From Podila epigama (lineage: Eukaryota > Mortierellomycota > Mortierellomycetes > Mortierellales > Mortierellaceae), in the NCBI GenBank assembly GCA_015679605.1, contig JAAAVE010000035.1, forward strand, positions 12,468 through 45,831: a DNA stretch of 33,364 nucleotides, read 5' to 3'. The stretch's first letter is position 1. Every line of letters begins with the position of its first letter. A model generated the notes under the pieces. The model saw only the letters and a program-made list of their open reading frames with translations, made no database searches and was not told where the DNA came from. The translations under genes were made by a program, and so were the position numbers. Below are positions 1-9,459 of the stretch, one piece after another.

Positions 1-2223
1 AACATGATAACATGGTCCGACTATTACTCGAACACGGTGCTTCCACCTCTGCACAAACGGCCAAGGGTCACACCATCGTTGATTTCCTTCGCCATGATCC
101 CAACGACAACACAAAAATTGTCCAGATCTTTCAGGAGCCTTGTCGTCGTGACAGCATCTCAACCACGTACAGCAGTCTAGGCGATGATCTCTTTTCCCCA
201 TCCGGAATCGAAAATTTTGAAGCCATGATGGCCGAAAACGAGCGTCGATATCGGATGGCCTTGGATAGTGCTGCAAACACCTTCAACTTTGACCTGGCTG
301 ACATGTCGGCAACAGAGTCGGACGACCAGGTAAAGAAAAAAGAAAAAAGAAAAGCGCAGCGAGAATCGATGTCATTCGCCTCTCTATTTTTAATATGGCG
401 TAGACCGATGCATGCATGTATGCATGCACTTGGTCATCCAAGTATAAATCCACCGACTCGGGAACAAACCAACTGACCAGCACAGCACTGCCTTTGTTCT
501 ACAAAAAAAAAAAAAAATCGTAATGCACACATAGTCACCACTTGACGACGAAGGCGAATTCGACTGGGAAAAATGTCTGCCCGATCAAATGTTTGTATTT
601 TCAAGCAAGGATGTGCCTCATATTGTTCATACAACCATCACCCGCATGGAGCCCACACGATGCAGTGCGTACAAGCCAGTGCCGGCCTACGTCTTGTTCC
701 TTGCTGCCAGATTTGCCAGCAACTTTTGTTCAACAGAGTTGGTGGACGAGCTCTTGGACGCTTCACTCGCAGCCATTGACAAGGTGGTCAAGGATCGGCC
801 AGAAGATATGGCCCTGACCTCCTTCTGGATCTCCAATAGCGCGGCCTTGCTGCATTTTCTGCGAAAGGATTCGGGTCTCATGCTCTCCTCCACACAACAC
901 CAGGCCAAGCTCAGTGGGATGATTCAGGAAATGGTCCAAATGCTTGTCCTGGACGCAGAAAGGAGAATTGAAAAGATTCTAGAGCCAGCAATGCTCGAAC
1001 ATGACACGATCGCCGGTCTGGATGAGATCAAGTTCCAATCCGAATGGGCTTTTCTCTGGCGCGGCAACAAATCTGGCAGTACCCGATCCAACAAGCGTGC
1101 CAGCACGCCTGTCACACCTACTAATCCCACCAGCAACAGCAACAGCAACAGCGCTAAGCTCGCTCCACAACCACTCAAGAGGACGTCCTCCCACTCATCC
1201 ATCCTTTCCCGCATGAACCGGCCATCATCACCACGACAAAAGCAAATATCTCCACGAACCATTACAACAATGTTGTCTTCACTATTATTTGTGATGCAGA
1301 GCTATGATATCCACCCCGAGTTGGTCCAGTACGTCGTAGGCCAAATATTCCATTACATTTCTGGCGAGGTCTTTAATCGAATGATTGTCAACAAAAAGTT
1401 TCTCTGTCGATCCAAGGCTCTCCAGACACGCCTGAACCTGTCGGTCCTCGAGGACTGGGTCCGGGTCAATCGCCTGTCATCCAAGTTGCTGGACAACTTT
1501 GGCCCACTCGTCCAGCTCCTTCAGCTCCTCCAAGTGCTTTCTCTTCAAGATGACCTTCCAACCTGGATTGAGACTATGAAAAAGGTCGAGCTACTTAATC
1601 CTTTTCAGGTCAAGCGTGTGGTCAATCAGTACAGGTTTGAAGTCAGTGAGCAGCTCGTTCCAGGCGAGATCACCCAGTATGTGCTCCAGGTAGCAGCCGA
1701 CACGGAGAAGATGGTGCAGAGGCAGAGAATGGAACGCAAACGGGATCGACCAGTGACCATGATGCACGAGTCTTCGTTGAGTGGATACGCCTCTTCCTCG
1801 TCCTCTTCGTCCACTTCGTCCAAGGCCTCTTTGTCGGACATGAGACGAGGTAGTACGAACAGCACTCATATGGGTAAAAACCATATTGGTCTCGAGTCCT
1901 TCATGACAGTCATGGCGATGGAAGATGACGAGCTATTACAACAACACTTCAAGGTCCCATCCGGTCCCAGGTCGCGTGCGAGCATGGGGTCGATTGGGCC
2001 TGTCATGATGATGACTGAGGCGCAACGAGAGAAGGCACGCAAGCGACAGAAGGAACAGGAAGAAGAAGCCGCACTGCTCTCTGAGACGAAGGACACCAAG
2101 AACTGGCTTCTGTTCAAGATGCCCGACAACCTGGCAGCACGCGAACATGGTGTTGACCGTATTTTTGTGCCTCTCATCCCAGACGAGATGATGTCGCAGT
2201 TGGATATGGAAATGGATTTTTAA
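1..2223 (+). CDS. Ankyrin repeat and DIL (dilute) domain protein, 5' end outside window
   Basis: The open frame runs in from the left edge. The first readable residues (HDNMVRLLLEHGAS) are the end of an ankyrin repeat, so the ATG at 12 is internal. Exon A ends at 329 (CAG|gtaaag) and exon B starts at 535 (tag|TCA); the intron of 205 nt keeps the frame, giving about 106 + 562 visible residues. A DIL domain lies at about nt 1260-1700: a run of hydrophobic helices with FNRMIVNKKFLCRSKALQTR, then LSVLEDWVR and a leucine-rich LVQLLQLLQVLSLQDD, as in the globular tail of class V myosins. There is no motor domain, so this is the fungal ankyrin-DIL family rather than a myosin. Ser-rich linkers (about 1090-1250 and 1780-1860) and a basic/acidic coiled stretch (about 2020-2100) flank the domain. 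The family suggests a cargo or membrane adaptor, but its role is not established here. Confidence 0.85.
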
Positions 2224-2296
2224 TATCACGTGCACATATTTTGTACAATAAAAAAGCTGTGACTTGCATCTCAAAAATCTAGCACGCCATCACGCA

Positions 2297-2530
2297 CCAA
2301 TCAGAATGCTCTAATATGGCGCAATCGCAGACAGTAAGAATCGCACTTCGCGCTTTGTCTTTACCCACTGAGTGAAAGGCCGTTTTTTTTTATCTTTTCT
2401 TCCTTCTCTTATCCCCTTCAACATCCATTCACATTCCCCTTTACATATTCACATTCACACTCACATTCAACATTCTTTCTCTCTCTTACCTTTCTCTCTT
2501 CATTCACTCTACATTCCTTCAACTGGGTGC
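2297..2530 (+). promoter_or_regulatory. CCAAT box plus CT-rich tract, possible promoter
   Basis: CCAATCA at 2297-2303 is followed by a polypyrimidine stretch (about 2385-2530) of the kind seen just before start codons elsewhere in this window (for example 7370-7440 and 22440-22500). No convincing coding region follows on the plus strand, so it could serve a non-coding or very short transcript. Confidence 0.3.
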
Positions 2531-3128
2531 TGAAAAGCACTTTGAAAAACCTTTGGACTATATCACTCAACACTTTGCCTTTTCCATGCACTCTTCTTGT
2601 GCTCCTTACCCTTTCCTCTTACTTCTCATTGCAACCAACTGCATGCATTCTACGACAGTGATTGGACATGGCAACACTCTGCACCAGGTCGTCGGCATTA
2701 CACAAGCACAGCTCTCAACTCTATCACTTAATTCCTCCACATTTTTCTTTATTTCCTACTCACGTATATTATATCATGTTTTCACGTACAGTCACTGTCA
2801 CAAACACAACACACGGAAGGACTAGAATTAAGTTTGCCCCAAAGGTTTTTTTATTTGTGATACTTGTGATACTTGTGAAACGAAAGAGAAAGAGTTTTTT
2901 TTGTTTGTTTATTGGATATTTGAGGGAATTTTTATTACAATGTACAGATGGACTAGAAGAAGACCAAGAAAAAGGATATACAGGAAAAACCATGAAGCAC
3001 ACTAAAGGCACTAAAAAGAAAGAAATAAGGGCTGTGAAAGAAAAGAAGGTGGAAACAATGCACGACTGAATAGACCATGCAGAAAAGAGTATAGGAAAAA
3101 GAGTCGGGGGCTGGCATTTTTTCAACAA

Positions 3129-3156
3129 GGAGAGAGAGAGAGAGCGAGAGAGAGAG
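3129..3156. repeat. GA microsatellite
   Basis: An almost pure (GA)n run, interrupted once by a C, between the DIL gene and cysteine dioxygenase. Confidence 0.8.
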
Positions 3157-3365
3157 TTTTGTGTAAGAGAAAAAAAAACTCAATCTTTTGCGCCCAACTC
3201 AAAATCCGACATCCAATCCCCTTTCCACACGCAGCCGACGCCCAACAACACCGCAACACCGCAAAACATCGTATCACATCATATCACATCATCACCGCAC
3301 CAAAATTCGAAGAAAGGGTCTAGCCCCCCCTCGCCCTCCCCCTTCTCCAGAAACAGAATGTGTCA

Positions 3366-4382
3366 TTATTTGGTGCTGTCCTGGGTCAGGGAGCACTTCA
3401 AATATGCAGCAGAGGGACAGGATTCGAGCTTTTGTCCCTTGGCAGAGTAAAAGACACATTTGCCAGAGGAGCGAGCCTTGGACGAGCGTTCGTTGAAGGT
3501 CTTGCAGTAGTCATAGGGAGGAGTGTAGAGGTGGAGAGAGAGGGAGCCGGCAGTCTTGAGAGGGTTGGCGACTTTGTGCAGACCGTGATCATCCGAGATG
3601 TGGGTGACATCGTTCAGTCGGAGGGCAGTCTCGCACTTGACGGTCATGGGCTTGGGTTTTTCTTCATCGTCACTACCAAGGCCAGAGTCGACGTTTTCGG
3701 TGTCGTTGACAATCTTGTCAGGCCAGTAATACTGGGTTTCTTTCAGCTCTCCATCCAGGATCTTCATGATGCACTGGGAACCAGCATGGTCATGGATGGC
3801 GCTATCATTTTTGTGAGACAAGAAAAAGGAGAAAGCCAGCCATGTTAGTACATACAGGAATTTTTAATATTTTCATACTTCATACATCCCAGAGATCGTA
3901 TGACGAAAATACACTGCGAGGACAAGATCCTCACAGTACACGCAACATTTTTTTTTTTTTTAAAAAAACGGTTTTGGAGGGAAAAGGTGTTACCTTCCGG
4001 TGGATTCTGGCCAGGCAAGGATCATCAGGTTGAACTTGCCATTACCGTCATCGACAAGGTTGCGGGTATAGCGACTCTTGTCAAAGAGGGCATACTTTTC
4101 CCAGTCGTCTCGGTTGGAGGTATAGTTGGCCATCAATGTCTTAATACGCTCAACGTCGACGCCTTCGCAGGCAAGACCGTTGGAACCAAGTTCCTTATGG
4201 AGAAGGCGGACGAGTTCATCAAGGTCTTTGGGAATAGGAACAGGATCATTGCGAGCCTTGGGTTCGCAGGCGGCAGTGACAGCGGCGGTCGTTGTGTTCA
4301 TAGGAGCGGACATTGACATGGTGGCCTCAACAGAGGATGAGGTCAGGAATGGAGTGTTGATGGGAGAAGTGACGGAGGTCAT
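3366..4382 (-). CDS. CDO1: Cysteine dioxygenase, two exons, 274 aa
   Basis: Cysteine dioxygenase oxidises L-cysteine to cysteine sulfinate with O2 at a mononuclear iron centre, opening cysteine catabolism towards sulfate or taurine. Exons: 4382-3994 and 3801-3366; the intron (3993-3802) joins STG|S so that the iron motif reads SAIHDHAG. The family core is plain: ALFDKSRYTRNLVDDGNGKF, then HDH (H133, H135) and the third iron ligand H205 in DDHGLHKV. Arg107 in YTRN is the likely substrate-carboxylate contact. Cys140 and Tyr222 (SLHLYTPP) match the pair that forms the Cys-Tyr cofactor in animal enzymes, so a crosslinked enzyme is likely. It differs from the roughly 200-aa animal form by a Ser/Thr-rich N-terminus of about 50 aa and an acidic insert of about 18 residues (near 163-180) between the second and third ligands. 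M22, M24 or M27 could also be the start. Cytosolic location is expected. Confidence 0.95.
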
Positions 4383-5412
4383 TTTTTGTGCAGGTTTGGA
4401 GTAGTGAAAATGAAGTTTGAGGTAAGGAAAAGGAGTAAAGGGGATGTGGGAAAGTATCGTAGGTGTGCGTGTTTTGTATTAGAAGAAGTAGTGTTATAAG
4501 AAAGAACAATGAACAAGAATGTAATTTTCTTTCTCGTCAAAAGGCCTTTTATACACCAGGGAGACGAAGAACACCCTTGCACATTTCTTTTTTCTTTTTG
4601 AGGAAGCAAAAATGACACACAGAACACTCGACACAAAAATCAATGCTGAACAAGAACACACAAAGAAGAGGGAGGTGAATAACACTGATTCAGAAGACAA
4701 TGAATCAATATGGCACTCAGCTGTTTGAGTGTGTGTGTGTGAGTGTGTGACCAGGTGGATGGAATGACTTGACACGATGGCGTTGAGAGCCTGGTGGGAA
4801 AAACATACATCTCACATGTAAGGTACTCCTTTCAGGAAAATAGCAAAAAAAAAAAAAAAAAAAGTATCGCAAGGGTACTCGAACGCAGAAGAGAAGCAAC
4901 CAACAAAACTTGTGGTGTTTGTGGGGCGATCGTACAGGATACCTCTTGCCCCTTTGTTATGTTGGTACAAGGAGTATGCATGCCTACCATCCTTCGTTCA
5001 GGGAGTTGTGTACATATCCTTTTGCAGCTTTACATGTATTACTTGTGCATAAAGAGTGTGGGTCAAAACTTGTTGGTCCACAATTTCCCATGCCATGTTA
5101 GAGATACACATTGGATTGGATGACAGAGTATCCTTACAGTTGAGGGACCAGGGGATTATCGTTGCCTTTGGAGAGGTTTTGAGAGGAATAGAATGGATAA
5201 CTATCCTTTGTCACTTCAGTCAAATAAAGCGTGCCAAAAAACTTGATCAGGATCCTTGACACTTTCAATATTTTTGCCAAGCTGTCCATCCCTCTCCCTT
5301 ATTCTTGTGGCACAAAAAATATCAGCCCTGAAAGAAATCACGTGACTTAGACACTGTCAAACTTGATTTCTGACATGGTACAACTTTTTGTACAATACAC
5401 GTAAACATTCAC
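4383..5412. promoter_or_regulatory. Divergent intergenic region between CDO1 and the Myb gene
   Basis: About 1 kb serving both upstream regions. On the minus strand, next to CDO1, it is CT-rich. It also holds a GT-repeat patch (about 4727-4748), a long A run (about 4845-4862) and, near the Myb gene, a palindromic TCACGTGA. Open frames here are short and low complexity. No gene is supported. Confidence 0.5.
5338..5345. promoter_or_regulatory. TCACGTGA palindrome (bHLH/Cbf1-type E-box)
   Basis: An exact 8-bp palindrome 68 bp upstream of the Myb-gene ATG. In yeasts this is the Cbf1 site of sulfur-metabolism promoters; other bHLH factors also bind CACGTG. Control of CDO1, about 950 bp away, is possible, but the Myb gene is much closer. 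Binding is inferred only. Confidence 0.35.
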
Positions 5413-6654
5413 ATGCCAACACTTGGAGTAGCAGGACGAGGTGCATTCTCTCATAACACCATGCTACTCTGGAATAACCGATCAACATTAGTCTTCAGCA
5501 ACTCATGGAGTTCCTTTGTGGCAACGTTAGCGAAACGCCATTATTCACCTTCATCCTCATTCGCTCGTTTCAAAGATCAAAGTACTACTGTCCTTGGTAC
5601 CACCACATCCCATCACGACAATGCATTACATTCGCACTTTGGGAAAAGCAACAACACTACGAAGGACAACAACAATGACAATGACAGCAATGGCGCAAGT
5701 AAAATCAGCAACAGCGACAGCAACAACAACTCTGACGATGCCGATTACATTGATAGAAGGAATGCAGGCGCGTATGATCTCCAAAGAAGAGGCAAAGGTG
5801 GCCAAAGACTCACATCACTTTTGCGCTGGAAACCTGAGGATGATGAAAAGATATACAACTCTATGCGCATGGGAAAAACAACTCAAGAAATCTATTCAGA
5901 GTTTTTTGGCTCGCGAAGCTGGAATTCAGTTGCCATTCGAATGAGTCGACTTCGCCAGGCAGCTCGCAAGAGTGCTTTGCTTCACAAGGACAATAGTTTA
6001 CGCGATCACCAAGGTCTCAAGGAGGAAGACAAGTCTACAGAAGGTGACGGGTCGCTCAAAGTACCCCAGCTTTTCTCGCGACGTTCTTGGACAGAAGAGG
6101 AGGATGCGATCTTGACTGAACTTTTTAAACGGTTCCCTGTCGATTCTCATGAAAAGTGGAGAAAAGTTGCAGAGGGAATGAAAGACTTTGGTCGGACGTC
6201 CACATCGTGTCAGCGGCGATGGGAGATCATTAGCACTGGTTCTAAAGGTGGAAATGGACATTTCAGCAAGGACGAGGTCGAGCGACTACTCAGCTCTGTT
6301 TCCGCCCAAGTAGGGCCTCAGTTCTTACCAAAGGTCAATCCGTCCCCCGATAAAGAATATGTTGAGAATGGGAAGAAGGCCTTGGTCCTTGGAGGACCAG
6401 AGCTCATGTCTTTGAACTGGAACGCTGTGGCAAAAAAGGTCGGCACTCGCTCATCGGTCCAATGTCGATCTCACTTTTACAAGAAGCAACACACGGCGAA
6501 GAGGGGCCATTGGAGTCCAGAGGAGAATCGTATATTGAGAGAAGCAGTGGAAGAGTATGGTGATCAATGGCACAAGGTATCGCGCGCTCTTGGTACCAGG
6601 ACTCCGGATCAAGCACGTGTACATTGGCGAAAGATACTCCAACATGCGCTATAA
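5413..6654 (+). CDS. Myb/SANT-repeat DNA-binding protein, single exon, 413 aa
   Basis: One uninterrupted exon. Three to four Myb/SANT-like units can be seen: RLTSLLRWKPEDDEKIY... (about 130-180, divergent), RRSWTEEEDAILTELFKRFP...WRKVAEGM...SCQRRWE (about 220-272), a divergent unit around LNWNAVAKKVGTRSSVQCRSHF (about 332-357), and GHWSPEENRILREAVEEYGDQWHKVSRALGTRTPDQARVHWR (about 364-408). The spaced Trp residues and QxRxHW/QCRxxF third helices are those of DNA-contacting repeats. The N-terminus is basic and hydroxylated, free of acidic residues for about 50 aa, and includes AKRHYSPSSSFARF, which resembles a mitochondrial presequence. An Asn/Asp/Ser-rich low-complexity linker follows (about 75-115). 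It is a likely transcription or chromatin factor; the target is unknown and could be nuclear or mitochondrial. Confidence 0.85.
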   Translation: MPTLGVAGRGAFSHNTMLLWNNRSTLVFSNSWSSFVATLAKRHYSPSSSFARFKDQSTTVLGTTTSHHDNALHSHFGKSNNTTKDNNNDNDSNGASKISNSDSNNNSDDADYIDRRNAGAYDLQRRGKGGQRLTSLLRWKPEDDEKIYNSMRMGKTTQEIYSEFFGSRSWNSVAIRMSRLRQAARKSALLHKDNSLRDHQGLKEEDKSTEGDGSLKVPQLFSRRSWTEEEDAILTELFKRFPVDSHEKWRKVAEGMKDFGRTSTSCQRRWEIISTGSKGGNGHFSKDEVERLLSSVSAQVGPQFLPKVNPSPDKEYVENGKKALVLGGPELMSLNWNAVAKKVGTRSSVQCRSHFYKKQHTAKRGHWSPEENRILREAVEEYGDQWHKVSRALGTRTPDQARVHWRKILQHAL

Positions 6655-7527
6655 AGACTACACTGCGAACGAAACACGTCTTGTTTCCTGTGCAATTTTA
6701 CCCTTCTTTTTGGTCTCTCTTTCATTGGCATTGGCATTGGCGCGCGTCTTTCTACTCTTCATAAACCTTTGAGGATTGTGAAAAGCAGCGAAAGGACGGA
6801 AGTGGAGATTTTTTCCCTTTTTTGCCCATGGTATAATATGTGGGGCAATAACTATTTGTTTGTTGTTTTTTTCTACCCCATTTTACTCCACTCAAGAAGA
6901 ATAATAATAATATGAGCATTTTGTGCGAGCAAGTTGAAGGTGCAATATCAAAGGATAATTGTCAGATTCTCGTTCCTTGCTCTCAAGTGTTGCTGCGTTA
7001 ACGAAACGTAGTGACATTTATTCAGGTGAAAAAGAAAACATGTTCATCTGTCTATCCCTTGGTTTTCCTTTTCTTTCATCCTTTATTTTCCTTTTCATCT
7101 TTCACACACACCTTGTGTCCTTTTTTATTTTTATCTTTATTTCTTTTTTTTCTACATTCATCCTCCTTTGCCCTGATCTGAACTCGTATTCGCACCAGAC
7201 TAAGGTCTTTTTGCCGGAAAACCCTATTTTGTCCAAGCTATCCTGTCCTGCACGCACGCATATGCATTCTTTCTTCATGCGAGTTTCCGTCATAGAATAA
7301 AACAGTTCACTTGCTACATTTACATTTTGACATTGACTGTCAAAAAATACATATCTCCACCTTTGTATTCAGGCCCTCTTTTTCTTTTTCTTTCTTTTTT
7401 TCCTTTTCTTTCTCTTCTTTTCCATCTCCATCTCCATTTTCAACAAGATACAACGACACACAAAAAAAAAACACGTCAACACGTTCACACACACACATAC
7501 ATCATCTCATAGCGCCAACCAACAGTC
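6655..7527. other. Intergenic: 3' flank of Myb gene and CT-rich upstream of the next gene
   Basis: AT-rich 3' flank with ATAATAATAATAT (about 6901-6912), then strongly T/C-rich sequence (7060-7160 and 7375-7440) ending in a CA-rich leader just before the ATG at 7528. Open frames here are Phe/Ser-rich translations of the CT tracts. No gene is supported. Confidence 0.5.
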
Positions 7528-9177
7528 ATGCATACATTTGAATGGCCTCAGTGGAGAGACTCTCCTCGTCGGAAACCATCCTTTGGTGCCACTCTATCAC
7601 GGACATTCTCACTACCTGTCCCAAAGTCAAAGTCAAATCATATTCAGTCATCGAAACTCCCCCTTACCTGTACCAGCACTGATCCAACAAACCAATACTG
7701 TTGTAGTGCAGGATGTCATCCGCCATACACCTGGGATTCGCTTCCCCCTTCCAATCTGGATGAGACCACACAGAGGAAACCACAACGCAAACATGGCCTA
7801 AGCAAAAAGCGGTCGCTGGATGGAATGCTCTCCTTGGCGAAACCGTCAATTGGGTGGACCAAGCAGCAACGACGCCCTTCCTCTCCTAATGTCACCACAC
7901 CGCTGTCATCATCGTCATCACCAACATCACCATCGCCCCGTCCCCGTTTGAAGTCGGCGCTGACATGGTTGCTAACCTTGCACAAACGAAACACTCCTTC
8001 GGGCTCATCCCTCAAAACAAAGACACATGTCTGTGCTTACTCCTACCACCCTCAGTCAGGATCATCTTTCGCGACGAAAACAACAACAGCATCAACAGCA
8101 AGAGTCATGACAGCAGCTGCAGCACCGACGACTTTGCCCTTTTGCCCTGCGGCAGTAATGGTATCATCTCCGTCATCTTCTCCTCACCCCTCGCCCTCTG
8201 CCTCGAGCACATCCCTGCCAATGCACCCTTATTGTCAGAACCTAAACAGGATGACAGCAACAACTACACAAGACTTTCTCAGCCCACTGTCCCCTCAACC
8301 CATTCCTGTCCCAATCTCTGCCACCCCTGCAAGTTTCCCTGGCATCAGCCCAGCAGATGTGGCGTCCAAGCACCAGCAGCTCCTCCAACTACAGCAGTCC
8401 TCTAAACGACCCATGGTCCAGCCACCGATCACACATACGACACCAACACTCCAATGTAATCTTCACCATCATCTCCCTGCGGTGAGCGCACCGATTATGT
8501 CAGGCTCAAGACATCTCATTCCACACCATCATCATCACCAACACCACCACCATAACCTTCAACTTGCCAGTCCTATTTCGCCACCGTCATCCTCATGTTC
8601 TTCTCCGTTACTATTTCCAGCAGACATCGCTACAAATTCAGACACACATTGTTCCTCAACCTCGCCTTGTCTCCAGCAACGACAATTGTTCTGTCCTCAT
8701 CCTTCGCCGCCCCTGACACCTCCACAACATCACAAGTCATTGAAAAAGGCTAGAAGGCGATCTAGCAGCAGCAGTTGCGCTAGTAGTAATAGTCATGGCC
8801 GTCAACTCTTTGCAAGCTTCTTACCTTCGACTCCACGGACGCCTCCTCCACCACCACCACCTCCTTCTTCTCAACCTCAATTGAAAACATGGTCACCCAC
8901 CAATCTTGCCGACAATGAAGTGGAGGTGATGGCCTTGGCTGTGACAGAATCGATCCGAAAGGGTCTCGAAAACCAACAGAGCCACTACGATTCTATATCC
9001 CCATCTATGTACTCGACTTCATCGTCTTCGTATAGCGGACCTCGCAAGAGTTCATTGGGCGAAGGGGGTACATATGACATCGTCACCATGTGGGCTCTTG
9101 GACCACTTCCTCGTCATCCTCCGCCGCAGCCTTCTGTCCTTTGTTCAGGGCCTATGCCTTTGCCGTCGTGCGGATGA
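7528..9177 (+). CDS. Ser/Pro/His-rich protein of unknown function, 549 aa
   Basis: Not recognised. A single open frame of 549 codons preceded by a CT-rich promoter-like tract. The protein is mostly disordered: Ser/Pro/Thr-rich throughout, His runs (about 334-344), a Pro run (TPPPPPPPPSS, about 440-450), and basic patches such as KKARRRSSSSS (about 409-419) that could be nuclear targeting or phosphorylation sites. The most ordered-looking part is near the C-terminus (NLADNEVEVMALAVTESIRKGLENQ, about 460-484, probably helical) followed by GGTYDIVTMWALGP. Short frames at 7538-7801 and 7965-8405 overlap it in other phases and are treated as shadows. Its length and lack of stops support coding, but composition alone can keep such a frame open. 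A regulatory or signalling scaffold is possible. Confidence 0.6.
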   Translation: MHTFEWPQWRDSPRRKPSFGATLSRTFSLPVPKSKSNHIQSSKLPLTCTSTDPTNQYCCSAGCHPPYTWDSLPPSNLDETTQRKPQRKHGLSKKRSLDGMLSLAKPSIGWTKQQRRPSSPNVTTPLSSSSSPTSPSPRPRLKSALTWLLTLHKRNTPSGSSLKTKTHVCAYSYHPQSGSSFATKTTTASTARVMTAAAAPTTLPFCPAAVMVSSPSSSPHPSPSASSTSLPMHPYCQNLNRMTATTTQDFLSPLSPQPIPVPISATPASFPGISPADVASKHQQLLQLQQSSKRPMVQPPITHTTPTLQCNLHHHLPAVSAPIMSGSRHLIPHHHHHQHHHHNLQLASPISPPSSSCSSPLLFPADIATNSDTHCSSTSPCLQQRQLFCPHPSPPLTPPQHHKSLKKARRRSSSSSCASSNSHGRQLFASFLPSTPRTPPPPPPPPSSQPQLKTWSPTNLADNEVEVMALAVTESIRKGLENQQSHYDSISPSMYSTSSSSYSGPRKSSLGEGGTYDIVTMWALGPLPRHPPPQPSVLCSGPMPLPSCG

Positions 9178-9459
9178 CCAAAAACCGATGAACTGTACAG
9201 TGTCCCACAATCCACACTAAGATAAATAAAAATGTTATGTCATCCACAGCTTCAATTTCAATGTCAGGCATCTCTGTGTATTTTTTTTTTTTTTTTTTGA
9301 AATATGACATTAAAAGCTACATGTATCATTGCTCGGCTGTCTGAAAGCAGCAAATGGTCTTAAATAGGATGCAAATTGACTAAATTGACTTCATCCCATT
9401 TATGGGGCTGTAATATTTGGCTACTTTATTATTATTAAAATGACGTGGAAAATCGATTC
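9178..9459. terminator. Convergent 3' flanks with AATAAA-like signal and T tract
   Basis: Tail-to-tail spacer between the Ser/Pro-rich gene and the SLC25A46-like gene. AATAAA lies at about 9224-9229, followed by a run of about 18 T (9282-9299). Cleavage sites are inferred. Confidence 0.4.

Larger units (their letters stand above)
2224..3365. other. Intergenic, no supported gene
   Basis: Between the DIL gene and the 3' end of cysteine dioxygenase. It has an AATAAA-like 3' end (2247-2253), a CCAAT box followed by a long CT-rich tract (2297-2530), T-rich and A-rich runs, and a GA microsatellite (about 3129-3156). Open frames at 2553-2825 and 2662-3069 are low complexity and have no family resemblance. 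A promoter-like stretch with no clear gene after it could mean a small or non-coding transcript. Confidence 0.5.

Noticed and set aside
2553-3069. Plus-strand frames at 2553 and 2662
   Set aside because: Low complexity, no domain, and translation of CT- and A-rich sequence.
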